This document shows positions 22,974-34,300 of a stretch of 48,846 nt of DNA, piece by piece (within the stretch, counting starts at the first letter, position 1; each line of letters opens with the position of its first letter). Origin of the DNA: Flammula alnicola (taxonomy: Eukaryota; Basidiomycota; Agaricomycetes; Agaricales; Strophariaceae); NCBI GenBank assembly GCA_015499995.1, contig JADNRV010000351.1, positions 1-48,846 of the forward strand. Reading direction: 5' to 3'. The notes beneath the pieces were generated by a model that was not told the DNA's origin, searched no databases, and saw only the letters and a program-made list of their open reading frames with translations. Position numbers and translations under genes: made by a program.

Positions 22974-24345
22974 GGGTGGTGGCTGTAGTGAGATGGAGAG
23001 GAGAAGGCTGGCTCATCACTCATAAATCGGAGTGGAGAAGTGGGACCGAAAAGAACAGTCGGCGAAGAGTCGCCGAAATGGATGGAGACTTTACAGCTAA
23101 ACTCATATCGATAGACCCGTTTCCAAAATCCACGGCTCAGGGGCTTTGTTTACTGATGGGGCTCCTCCAAATAGAATCCAGCGCAGCGATTGGCTCGCGA
23201 ATTTCGGCTCATTCGGCTTGAGGCTCCCAAACCTTTTCAGGCAACTTTTGATGGCAAGCGAACAACGGTGCCTGAGCGTTGTACTTTCAAACTGGGCCTA
23301 TCGATATGAGTTTAGCTGTAACGGTCAATGCACCCGGTCAGCGTGGACAGCAGGGCGAGGCCGCCGATTTAGGGAAGCCGAAGTTTGAAACTTTGAACAT
23401 GATCCTGATTCCTGACCGGTGACCGGTGACCATTCATGCCTTCGACGTGAGGCATGGCATCTCGGTCTGCCGCAAGCCTCCATTGAAGCTTGAAATAAGT
23501 ATTCCTAGACTAAGATAACAATATTGGAACTTGAGCTTGAACGACGAACGTGATATTCCAGTTCCGTTCTGGCGGATTGGCAAGGATCTGCGGGATTCAT
23601 GATTCTGAATCATTGTTGGAACTTAACAACGACATGGGACTAAAAAACCCGGGCGAGTAGGGCCGCAGGACTCGGCATGACTCGGCCTGACAAATAATTT
23701 ATACTTATTATTTTTGAGAGCCTAAGTACATAAATGATTACATACTTAATACGAATTTTCCTCGAGTTGCAAGCCGGTGCAACTTTGTCTTGACTTTTTC
23801 TCGCGTCCAGAGCAAACGCGATAGGAATTGGCTGGGAAGAATACTTCCAACTGGAGGTTCCGGTATATTTTGATAGAACACGAACGACGAGGAAGACAGG
23901 AGTCGCTCAAGAGTCGCTGTAACCGTTGAACGTTGATCCGTTATCACCCCAACACGGGCGGCGAGAAAGGTAGGGAAATTTTGGGGAAGACGTGCGTCAA
24001 TCCTCAAGTTCGGATTCCTTGAATGAACGGTTCTACTTTCCTGCTAATTGTAATATGTATATAGGCTATTACCCGCAGCAAAGTCGCATGTTCGCTTCAC
24101 TGCGGCAGGCCGTATCACACCAGCCATATCACAGACGTAAGGCGGTGATATTGTGAATTCCAAGTAGTGTTCTAAGTTAAGTGCATTCTTCATCTTTCAG
24201 TCTTATTCTCCGCGTCAGTCACAGCCTTTCTTCATACAGTCACAGCAAGCTAGAACTCTTTTATGATATAAGCTTTCCTCGAGTGCGCAGATGTCATCAG
24301 AACGTCGTTGTTAGCCTTGCCCATGTCGTCTGTCTGTCTACGCAG
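22974..24345. other. intergenic region
   Basis: Upstream region of the lectin gene and of the DUF6535 gene on the other strand. A short tandem GACCGGT repeat lies near 23416-23433. No gene supported. Confidence 0.5.
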
Positions 24346-25940
24346 ATGCAAGAAGTTCCTCTCCGATTGACCATGACAGAATCTGCATCTAGTCTCTCGG
24401 CTTTCCTCCTGAGTCCTAATGAGACCCCAGAGGACCTCCCTCCACTCTTTGACGACGACGAATTCTGGGAAACGTTCATCGAGTTGGCCCTCGAGCACAG
24501 AAGGAAGTTTCATGAAAACCTGAACGAGACCCTAAATACGTTGCTACTGTTTGTTAGTTTATCACCGCCTGTTTTTTTTGGCAGAATATCTCAACAGACT
24601 TCTTTTTCTTTCTTAGGCAGCTCTGTTCTCGGCAGTTAATGTCGGGATACTCGCTCTGTCCATGCCGACACTTACGCCAAACCCCATAATCGGCACAGGT
24701 GGGAGTACACTTTCATGTCCCATACGCTTGCATATTGACATGGCCTTAAATATTTTTACGATCACGCGAAGATCCAGCTACACCCTCGTCCCAACCGTCG
24801 AAATATTCCATGATGGCTAACCGAGTCTTTGCATCCAGCCTCACCTGTTCACTGCTCGCTTCCTTCTTCAGCTTGTGCGGCAAACAATGGCTATCGCACT
24901 ACAAGAAACTGGGGCCCACCGCACACCTAGAGAATCGGAAGATCCTGCAGCGCCAGTTGGACGGCACGATCCGGTGGCGCTTCGAAGGCTTAGTCGAAGT
25001 GGGCTTGACGACGCTCCTTCAGACTGCATTGATCTTGTTCCTTCTGGAGTGGGTACCGTATCTTCATTGGCAAGGGAACCACGTCAGTTATCCGATAAAC
25101 GGGCTGGCGCATTTCGGCGCATTCCTGCTGGTGTTGATGTTGGGTTGTGCGTCGTGGGACCGCTGGTGTCCTTACCAAACACCATATACGACAACCATCC
25201 CGCGGAGCTTTGGCAAGTTCATCGCGTTATCCAAGCACTTTACCCTTTCACTTCTCACGGCGTCTCGTAGAGACCGTGAGGCACTTCAAATGCGCGTCAA
25301 ATTCGACACTGTCCGAGAAACAATTTCAGCCATTAGATCTCGCCCAATCGAACTTCTTCTAAGCGTCTTACAGCGACCAGAGGAGACGGACGAAGATATG
25401 GATATCAAGTCTCTCTGCTGGATGCTCGAAAATGCTCCGCGCGGACGCCCCTTGTCGCGTGTAGCACAGCATATGTCCGCAATACTCAGTCAAGAAAGCG
25501 ATCGACGCCAACGAGGTGGTAATGGGATGAGGATTCTGGAATCCCCATACCTCTCCCGCATACACGAAACATTCTGGCATCTCCTCCTGCAAACAAGACG
25601 CCTCACTCATGGTAAACTGGAAAACGCGAACGAAATGCCAGACATGCTGGTGGAAATTTCTATCTTTGGGAGGAGCATCGTTTACACTTCAGCCGCCCAT
25701 CTCAAATTCTCGACCGTTGCGGAGGAGCTGGAGCCACCTTCTCTTCTACCTGATATTAGGGCAGCATTCAAGGAGTCGTTTGACAGATATAGTCTGGCGA
25801 ACACAGTATCCTGGGAAGGTGGGTCGGCATTCCGTACGCTGTACATCGGTTCTCAATCTGATGACCGCGATTCTCAGACGTTTGTCCATTTCTTGATCTG
25901 CAAGTTGTTCGGGACTTTGGGACAAAGAAAGCTTGCTTGA
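24346..25940 (+). CDS. DUF6535-domain multi-pass membrane protein
   Basis: Three exons, 24346-24552, 24617-24698 and 24772-25940, give 485 residues with GT-AG introns of 64 and 73 bases. The order of features matches the DUF6535 family that is expanded in mushroom-forming fungi. An N-terminal FWETFIELALEHRRKFHENLN helix is followed by LLLFAALFSAVNVGILALS (first membrane segment). ASSLTCSLLASFFSLCGKQWLSHY is the second segment plus the family's KQWL motif. LTTLLQTALILFLLEWVPYL and a GAFLLVLMLGCAS segment follow. The C-terminal 270 residues are helical and cytosolic-looking. The molecular role of the family is unknown. A second in-frame ATG at 24373 is an alternative start. Confidence 0.82.
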
Positions 25941-26447
25941 AATATCTGTCTCTTATTGTTTGACATGCTGTACTATGTATTGCGATCAGCATGCGTCTTG
26001 GATAGGGTAGGTTGCGGAGCTGTAATAATGATTAATTACAGCACGGCGACTCGGGGGGTAGAGATGGTATGTCAACAGCGCTTCGCCACAGTGATGGCCA
26101 ATGTATGTCTTTGATGCACGTGTATGGTGCTTTCTCCCGCAGCGCAGAAGCATGCAAAGTGTCAGTTAACACGGTAGATACCTGTGATGTGATTACTGTG
26201 ATATAAGTAAAGGTACGTAAATGCAGGGCCTCATTGCTAGCTAGCGTCGTGAAACCTTGTATCCCAAGTAAGAGTACGTACACTCTCACAGCCTGCAAGA
26301 GAACTTTCATTATATGAACTACCGAAAAACATCGAGCCATGCGCCAGCATGCACCCGTCTTTCTTCCTAGGTAAGCTTGGATTCTCTCCTCCCGAAGCAA
26401 TGTTACTCACCGCGCACACCCGCGCTGTGCTGAAATTTCAGGACAAA
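25941..26447. other. intergenic region
   Basis: Downstream region of the DUF6535 gene. No gene supported; the minus-strand frame at 26032-26400 has no motif. The frame of the next gene is open from 26349. Confidence 0.5.
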
Positions 26448-26861
26448 ATGAGTCCGCCGGTTTACATTGACTTGGATGGCGATAGAATGGTCAACCAAAT
26501 CAACGCCAATCTTCAACGGATGCTTCAGGGGCCACTAGAAGGGACCGTTCGAACTGTGGAAACATCAATGGACGCAATAAAGACTGTCTTATCGGATGCG
26601 GTGAACGGCGTGCTTCAAAACGTCAACGAAATTCGCGTCCTCATTCAAGATACTGTGAAACTCCTTCAGCCGTTTCTCATCCTCCTTCTCATTTCTATTT
26701 CACTCTCCTTCTTGGCATCTGCATGGCGAAAAACTCAAAGGGAACCGGAAAGGCCGATCGTGTTGCTCGTTTTGCCAGCGGAGGCAATGCAAATATTAGG
26801 ACGGCCGTCGGATGAAATTAGGTTGATTGGGCAGGACGTGCGACGACGAATAAGTCGATGA
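26448..26861 (+). CDS. small single-pass membrane protein with amphipathic helices
   Basis: An open frame of 137 residues from the ATG at 26448; the frame stays open upstream to 26349, and TTTCAG just before could be an intron end. Residues about 12-85 form amphipathic, coiled-coil-like helices (QINANLQRMLQ, TVETSMDAIKTVLSDAV, VNEIRVLIQDTVKLL). A strong hydrophobic segment, PFLILLLISISLSFLASAW, lies near 87-105. A basic segment RKTQREPERP follows, giving a positive-inside C-terminus. No family is recognised. It lies 0.5 kb after the DUF6535 gene on the same strand and is likewise membrane-bound, which may or may not be meaningful. Confidence 0.5.
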   Translation: MSPPVYIDLDGDRMVNQINANLQRMLQGPLEGTVRTVETSMDAIKTVLSDAVNGVLQNVNEIRVLIQDTVKLLQPFLILLLISISLSFLASAWRKTQREPERPIVLLVLPAEAMQILGRPSDEIRLIGQDVRRRISR

Positions 26862-27472
26862 TTTGGGAGATATTCATTGCTTTACCATATAGTGCCCTAT
26901 GGAGCAGAAGATCGGTTTTCCGACCTGAAGGGCGATATACACAGTATATTTAACCACGATAGTACTGGGGCGAGCTGAGCTCTTAACAGTGGGTTATGTA
27001 ATGTCCAGAATGTAGGAGACCTGCTGCGCTTATGAAAGTCTGTAGTTGGGTGCATGAGGGAGTTTAACGTCTGGCCGAACCACGGAGGCGACAGTAGGGA
27101 TGTAGAAATTGCTGCCGCCTTCCAGCATTCAAGCGGCTCGCTTCTCGCTTCTATTAAACGTGGGAGGGTGATTGGTGCTCAGTTAGCTCCCCTCCCGGGG
27201 ATTTAGATCGGAGGACTTGATGTATCTCTGAATTCTCTGAAGCTAGGGAGGAGCTCGAACTAGTATCCTTGAGAACAAATTTCCATCAGAACGTGAGTTC
27301 GGAACGTGAAGATGAGTCATACTTGCCTGGGCGTTATCCCTGACCTGATGGTTTGATTCCGGGCCTGCATACTTGCTCGTCCAAGGTGGGCGCCTCTCGA
27401 ATATTTTGCTCAAATTGTACGATACTGACTCTTGTTCACTTATATTCTTCCTTTCATTTAGCCTGGAGAAAT
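26862..27472. other. intergenic region
   Basis: No gene supported between the small membrane protein and the short spliced frame next to the transposon. Confidence 0.5.
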
Positions 27473-27715
27473 ATGTCAGATGAGATCAGACGTAAGAGAT
27501 TCAGAACCGAGGTAAGCGGCATCACGAACATGGCAATGTAGCTATTGATGTATACTGCAATAAATGGAATTGGTCTCAGTTTTGCGATGGATTGGTTGGC
27601 TCAACTCACGGCTGGGTAGCATTATGAGGATGCCGATGTAAATGAGGTTGTATGGCATAACTACGAGCTGGATTCAGATCAGCTTGAATGTGAGTCAAAG
27701 CAGGACGTTCAGTAG
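27473..27715 (+). CDS. doubtful short spliced frame beside the transposon
   Basis: Two segments, 27473-27511 and 27620-27715, join in phase 0 across a GTAAGC...GGGTAG intron to give 44 residues (MSDEIRRKRFRTE then HYEDADVNEVV...). The composition is protein-like, and the stop lies only 22 bases before the transposon end. It could be a microprotein, the tail of a longer gene whose 5' exons were not found, or chance. No function is proposed. Confidence 0.25.
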
Positions 27716-27737
27716 AAATTCCCACTAGCCATGTGAC

Positions 27738-27789
27738 ACCTTGTGTGACTAAGGTGCCATCACTGATGGCATAGCCTCACGAGCTCGTG
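27738..27789 (+). repeat. left terminal inverted repeat of the KDZ element
   Basis: Begins ACCTTGTGTGAC, contains CCATCACTGATGG (itself a perfect 13-base inverted repeat) and ends with TAGCCTCACGAGCTCGTG. It matches the reverse complement of 42487-42538 with six mismatches over 52 bases and no gaps. Similarity stops outside the first A. Confidence 0.9.
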
Positions 27790-27815
27790 GTGGCTATTTT
27801 TACCCATTAACAATG

Positions 27816-27952
27816 GACGAGCTCGTGTTAATTAAGGGATGGGCAAGCTCGGGGTAGATCAATAGATGAGCCCGCCATCAGGGCTGATGGCGGAGCTGTT
27901 CACCCCTTGGAAGCATGGACGAGCTCTTGTTCTATTGATGGACGAGCTCGTC
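27816..27952. repeat. left subterminal GAGCTC repeats
   Basis: Three further copies of TGGACGAGCTC(G/T)T occur at about 27815, 27917 and 27939, with a weaker GGGCAAGCTCG between the first two. CCGCCATCA...TGATGGCGG at 27872-27893 is an inverted repeat. Repeated subterminal motifs are typical transposase-binding sites. Confidence 0.7.
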
Positions 27953-28191
27953 AAATTGGTGTTTTTGGGCCTGGGGGGAGAGGATTTTGTACATATATTA
28001 TATAGATTCAGCCTCTTGCTCAGTAATATATGTAATTGCTATGCCAGAGCCATTTCACAATCAGAATTTGCAGTGAGACTGCAAATCCAGGGTCCCGCCG
28101 GGGGTGATTCCTCAGGGAAACCCTCATGGCAGCCTCCAGGCGGTATATAACGTGCATAATTCAATTTCAACGTTGCCCATAATCATTAATC

Positions 28192-29455
28192 ATGGCAAGG
28201 AACATGTCTACATCACTTCTGGGAGAGTATCTGCAACGGGCTCTCCGACTGGAGGTCAATAACAGACATACAACCACCCAACCGGAACACATATCCCCGG
28301 AATTGCTACATGACTGCCACCACCTAATGCAGAAGGTCCTAAGCGCATTCCGACACAAAAGTAAGTGTCAAAGGATCAGTTGTCAGCTTTTATATAACCT
28401 TCACATGACAGTTCACCTCCCTTGGTCAATCCGGGAGTATAGCAGTCGGCTAACTGCATGTCAGAACGTCAGAAGTGCCAAGTTGGAGGCGGATCTCATG
28501 AAGGATTTTCCGCCTCTTACCCCCGGCGCACTCCAGCTCATCAAAACGCCATGTATTGTTGTCGACTCAGAAGACAATATTGTATTGTGGTACCTACCGG
28601 AAGCTCTGACAATTCGAAGACACGTAAGTAATCACTTGTTTTCCACATTCCATGACTGAATTTGATATCCAGGATGTGTTCATGGGACAACTAGTCCCCT
28701 TAAACCAGCACTTATCCCAGACCACCCGGCAAAATACTGACGCCGGCCAATCCTCCCGGAAGTCACGGTTTTATTATCCAAAGGATTCCCGGATCACCAC
28801 CGGAGAACTGTCTATGTCACCGTGCTGGAATGCGGTCGGACACCAGACATTCAGTTCATCCCCTATCTTGAAGGAGCCGACCAGGCTTCAATTCCTCCGG
28901 GACGCAAACGAGAGCTTGGCACTACTCGGAGCCGCGTTATGGCTCCTGCATCCAAGGCTAGCCCGGCGGGCATGCGAAGTAATGGAGCGGATTCGGCAGG
29001 GACGCCTTAATGAATCATCACTGACCGGGATGGAAGAATCCCGGCGTTTTTGGCCAACTCCCTTCACTGCTATGGCCGTCATCTCTAACAAAGAGTCCCC
29101 GGAGCATCGCGATTGGAGGGGAATCCCGGAGTTCTATGACCTTTTGACTACTATGGGGTGGTATGCTGATCTCACCTTCGACGTTCCGGCACTCGGGTTA
29201 AAATTCCAATACGATACCGGAACCATGATCGCATTGTGTGGAAAGGCTCTGGCACACAAGGTTGACAAGGTAAAGGGTCAAAGAGTGTGTTTTGCACAGT
29301 ATTTTCATGCAAATCCAATGGACCATCATGCCGGAAACGACAGCCTCGATGAGCAAGGGTATAGGCAGTGGATGACACAGGGAGGATTCCGGGAAATCAT
29401 AGAGCATGGGGATCAATTTGATATAGTTAACCAGAGGCCAAACATTAGACGATAG
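28192..29455 (+). CDS. TET/JBP-family 2-oxoglutarate Fe(II) DNA dioxygenase
   Basis: Exons 28192-28360, 28412-28623 and 28673-29455 give 387 residues; a TATATAA sequence lies about 45 bases before the ATG. The C-terminal double-stranded beta-helix shows the fungal TET/JBP signature in order: GELSMSPCWNA, FTAMAVISN, the iron-binding HxD as EHRD (His272, Asp274), a YDLLTTMGWYADLTF strand, and LGLKFQYDTGTMIALCGKAL. The distal iron-binding His322 lies in AHKV, and the 2-oxoglutarate-binding Arg331 in QRVCFAQYF. Members oxidise 5-methylcytosine (TET) or thymine (JBP) in DNA. Here 5-methylcytosine is the expected substrate, an inference from fungal relatives. No CXXC zinc finger is seen, so targeting probably relies on the N-terminal 130 residues or partner proteins. 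The gene is intact, unlike the transposase. Confidence 0.9.
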
Positions 29456-29622
29456 TGAGAGGAATATGGAATGTAATGACTACTTTACAATTTCTACCTC
29501 TGAACTGGAATCATCTCGTGTTTCAGACACATGAATGGGAGGCTCTGTGATTATCTCCTGATCATCTTCCGAGGAATCAGAGTCAAACTCTTCATACATA
29601 GCATCCGTCACCTTCCTAGCCA

Positions 29623-30364
29623 TCACCTGTCGTTCAACACGTTCCGCCTCGATGAGAGCCGTTTGAACGCCTCACGCTCTTCTATAAGCTGATTATAGCG
29701 CGCTGTCTCTTGCTCGATGGCGGCCCGGAGGATCTCGCGGTACTTCTCGTAAGCACTCTTGAGGCTGAGAAGTCCCTCATCCGAGAGGGAGGCCAGTGTA
29801 AGGGCTGTTGTCATTTCAGCCTTTCCAGTCTCATTAGTTGGTAGATAGAATGGCAATGAGTAAAGTATACATACCATGAGATTCTGGCGGCTCCATGTCG
29901 TCAAGAGATCGTTCATTTTAGGTACTTCCGGCCGGAGCGGTATTTGAGTATACCAATGCTCGCCAAGTCCATCGATGGGCGAGTCCGGGATGTCGGAATC
30001 ATTGTCGGAGTAACGCTTGGAGAGGTGGGGGTGGCCTCGCATGCATCGTCTGAGGTATTGGGGGACCTCCAACACTCGGGAACCGCTTGTCAGACAGCCC
30101 AGGACTGTGATAGCATTCGTCTGTCCTAAAAATAAGCCAGGCCTGCATCCTCTGGTTGCCACTTACCAGTTCCCGAAACATGTTCTCTGTAAACCACGTG
30201 TAAATCTCAGGATCGTGAGTGGCCACATTCCGGCCAAAAAACAGCGATGCCATTACGCGAAGTCTGCTTGAGAGATAATTGACATAAGCCTGAGAATCTG
30301 CGATGGACATTTGCAGCAATTGAGCTGCAACTTGCAAGAAATCATCATTGTCGAAGGTGGACAT
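29623..30364 (-). CDS. element-encoded small protein with coiled coil and frameshifted acidic tail
   Basis: Exons read leftward: 30364-30167, 30120-29875, 29829-29623, giving 216 residues. The N-terminal part (MSTFDNDDFLQVAAQLLQMS) and middle part are helical. The third exon is a charged coiled-coil-like helix (SLKSAYEKYREILRAAIEQE) that stops at 29623. In the +2 frame the same stretch continues without interruption for about 60 codons, as a helix and then a highly acidic Ser/Asp/Glu tail ending near 29488. This suggests that one base was lost near 29655-29670 and that the original protein was about 270 residues. No domain is recognised. It lies convergent with the oxygenase gene and probably shares the element's nuclear function. 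Confidence 0.6.
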
Positions 30365-31360
30365 GGTTGCTTTGAGACAAGAGTTGTGCGTCACAATAGC
30401 AGAGGCTCTGGAAGGTCCGGGGACGGTCACATCAGATGAGTCACGCGCCGGCGGAATCAGGAAGGTACTGCACCGTTGCATGCTGGCCGGTGGGCATTGC
30501 CTGCCGGAGAGCAGTGTGAGCTGGAGGCAATATTCTGGACTAGCAATTCCAGTCACACACAATGCCGCCGGATCTCGACTCGCGCAGCAGCAATTCCGCT
30601 GGATGCAGTCGTAGTCTTGGCGGAGTGCCAGTAGGAGGAATGCCACCGGGATGGCAATGCGGCCATTATGGCACTGCAACATTGCACGGTGGCTGATCCC
30701 CTGTCGGAGTAGCATGTGTGGTGTTGCAACCCCACCATGGTGTGCAACCAGCTATCGCCTTGCCAGCAGCAGTCAGGCCGGCGGCGTCGCATTTCCAGGA
30801 GGCTCGATATGCCAGCGGCAGCCATTCTGGCAGAGTCGTATTTCCGGAAGCATATTGTATTTCTGGGAGAGGTGCTCTGCTGTGGCGCAGCATGAGCGGG
30901 ATGTGATGTAGGCATTCTAGCATGTCACAATGCGGCCGGGAATGCCTGCCGGCGGCAGTAATCCCGCCGGAGTCGCACCCCCGGTGGGATCCACTTTTGT
31001 CTGAGCCTGCATGGTACCCCTGTGGCGTGCCCCAGGCTGCAATCCTACAGATGTGGGTCTGCCGGCTCATCGGACTAACAGGACTCGCACTGCTGGCGGG
31101 ATCTCGCATGAATGTGCTGCGCCCTGCATATACCAGGGGACGGAAATGATTACTTTACCTCTTATGCAAGGGTATATTATTCTATGCACCAAATTTGTGG
31201 GTCCAGCGGAGGCATCATGACAGCACATGGTCGATGTACCCAGTCCGCAGCAAGCAGGTGCGGCATTCATACTGCCGGCAGGGACTGCCGGCGGGATGCT
31301 CCTGCGAGCGATACGTGCCATGAATGTGCTAGGCCTATTTCATGAGGACATCATTGCACA
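30365..31360. other. GC-rich non-coding spacer with repeated CCGGCGG motifs
   Basis: About 1 kb inside the element without a supportable gene; the many overlapping frames lack splice continuity. It is packed with degenerate copies of GCCGGCGG/CCGCCGGC followed by short GATCTCG or GTCGCA-like words, and contains two ATGAATGTGCT(G/A) copies near 31108 and 31320. It lies upstream of the small minus-strand protein gene and downstream of the transposase, so it may be a promoter or a binding-site array. Confidence 0.5.
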
Positions 31361-34300
31361 CTACGTCCAAATCAACTGCCCAGGGGATGCTACATAATCA
31401 TTAATTACCATGCATCCGGTCATCCTCCATCGACGGCGGCACAGTGTAACGTATGAGCAAGAAGTAAAGGCTGTCTGAGCATGCTCCGCCAGCTCGGTCC
31501 ACATCGCCACTTGTTTTCGTGCATATGCTTGATGCCCCGCCTTGTGAGACATCGCTTCCCGTGTCTTCCATCCGTTGGCACGGTTGTGGAAGAAGAACGT
31601 TGTCCATTTCATTTCAGAGGGAATGAGAATCGATTCTTCTTCCCAACGCAGCATTTTAGCACGCGCACGCATCCAATTGACCCAGTACACTGTTTGGCAA
31701 CGTTAGACTGCAGAATTGTACAATGTATAAGGGGACATACATTCATCCATGTATTCAGCAGAGTCAGAGTCGCTACCCACTTGCAACATCCAAAACCAAG
31801 GCAAGGAATATGTGCCGGCTCCCCGTGCATTCGGCTCATATATGGATTTCAATGCAACCAATTGCTCCGGGAGTAACTTTTGGTACCGAGCGGCTATGTC
31901 TTCTGAACATCCCAATGCAAGAATGGCGTTCCGGGCCTGATTGTACACTCTGACGAACTGCCGGACTTCGTCATCTGCTGCTTTGACCGCACTATATGCC
32001 CGCGTCTTCATTTGCTTGTTGATGGCAAGTGCGATGTTATTCCGGAACAGAAAAGACTTGTGACCAATTTCCCGGTGAACACCTTCGAGGGCATTTTCTG
32101 CCTGCGCAATGCGCAGCTTGAGCTCGACTTTCGCAGCAGTCTTCAATTGGCGAGGGAGTACTCCCGGACATGTTGATGGAAGGAAGATTTCCATCTTTTC
32201 GACTTCTCCACGTGGAACTGTAGCCAGGTATGCCTCATCCTCATCGTCTCCGAGAACATCATCTCCGTACGGGATTTCTCGAAGGTCGACACCATCCAGT
32301 GCCACAGCGGGGAATAGCTGCTGGAAGGAGTCTTGAAATTCATCAGCCTTTCTCCGCAGTGCCTGACGTTTCCGGTTAATTTGGAGTCGTTGGTCCCCTG
32401 AAGGCTTTTTGCCTTGCCGGCGAATGAATGATACCAGTTGAGCCCTATATATTATCAGTGTTGGAGTCAGAGTAGCTCGGGGATGCTCAACTGTGCTTCC
32501 TGAATCTTCATTCCAGCTACAAGCCAAGTGGTGACACCGACTCCAGAGTCTGCCTCTTGCTCTGCTTGCATCAGATTTGCCTGAATCTCGGTCTGTGGAA
32601 TGACTGTGACTTTGTCAGGAATTTACTACTTGCAAGGTAACTCACGCTCACCTTTGATGCCTTTGACATTGTAAATGTCCATCGCTTCCACATTGCCTTC
32701 CTCCCGGAGGCGTTCAGCTGTCTGGACAGACGCTGTCCATAACTCAGTTTGCTCCGGAGTAGCACTTTGGCTGAGGAGCTCAAAATCAGAGCGAGCGTCA
32801 ATTGCAGAAGAGCAGACATTTTTCCATTTCTTGCACAAGGTTGGAACTGGAGGATGTCCGATGAGCAGTTATCTAGACCCCTCGGAATGAAAAACTCGCC
32901 CATATCAATCATTTTCTTGAAGTTGTTATCGCCCATATGAGCATCCACATTTTCAGTTCGATGAGCCAAAGTCATGTCCGGGCGATAGTGCTGATCCCAT
33001 TCAGAATGGAGAACAGACGTTCAAGTACTTCTCCATCACTCTGCCCTGCCCCCGGGATAAAGCGTGGTGCGTATCGCCCATAGCAAACATCTTGATGACC
33101 ATGAACATGAAACATTCCGATTCCGGCAACGAGGTTCAGTCCCGGGCGGAAATGGAGATATCTGCCCGCCTCCACACGCTTGCGGAGGTTCTTAGAATAC
33201 TGACAGTTGATGTCGTAGACGACGATTATTTTTGGCGCTTGGTCCGTCCGCGTATTGTTGAAAGCCTGCACCAGTCCGTAATCCACGTTCATCTGACGTT
33301 CACCTACTTGAAAGTCCACGATGGATCCGGGACAATAACATCCATGCCGGAGGCAAGCAAATGCACCTATTCCGGTCACATCGCAGCCTTTGTGCGGCTT
33401 CGAGCGATCCAGCACAGCTCGATGTTCATTACATGTGCACGGCTGTTTCAAACTCTAGAATCAACATATGCACAAGGTGGAATCGTCGAACTGACCTCCC
33501 GGATTTCTGTAGTGCACCGGAGATGGTCAAAATAGGGTGCCCGGCGGGTCATAAACCCTTCGCCATCCTTGATCCAAACGTCATCAGTTGTCCGCAATTG
33601 CTGTTGGTGAGCTGCCACAAAGTTTCCATCCACAACGAAGCTCCGGAAATATTTCCACTGGTACTCATCGTCCTCCCAGTTATCTGGGAGATTTACTCCG
33701 GGCTGAGGGCATGTCGGGCAAAAAAGGGCAAGGTCTGTATCCCCCGGGATCGCATCAGTGTGTCCAAAGCCAAACCATTTCCACTCCTTTAAGTTTCTCC
33801 ACTGTCTCTCTGCCCTGGCTAGCTCACGCTTCCGATCCTGCATTTAGTCACATAATTAACCCTTCCGGACCATGGAGACTTGATGAATTGCTTACCGGCA
33901 CAGATGTAGGGAAGATACTATTGCTCATCCGGCGGAGCTTGGAATAGTAATGGTGACAAGAAGTCTGACATTCCAAGTTTTCGAGCCTATAATCGTCCAG
34001 AACCTGAAAGGTGAAAACGGTTTCAATTTGCTTATATGTCGAGGGATAGAATCCCATTTGTAGATATTGAGTGATCGGATCCGGAGCGGATGGACATGAA
34101 CAAAGGGAAATTGGCAGATGGTGGACACCATTGGTATGCACAACCACAACTATGGGGGCACCGTGAAGATCTCGGTGAGGCTGTCGGCCTGAGCCAGCCC
34201 ATCCATATTCGCCATCAGGTTCTTCAACATCTGAGTCGTCCTCATCCATATCTTGAGCTCCAGTGTCATTAAACGTGGACGGGAATGTGCTCATGAGGGA

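Noticed and set aside
32444..32527. Possible second frameshift in the transposase (LTPTLIIY stretch)
   Set aside because: A GTTGAG...ATATAG intron (32445-32491) joins IQEAQ to AQLVSF in frame and matches the family pattern, so no defect is needed.
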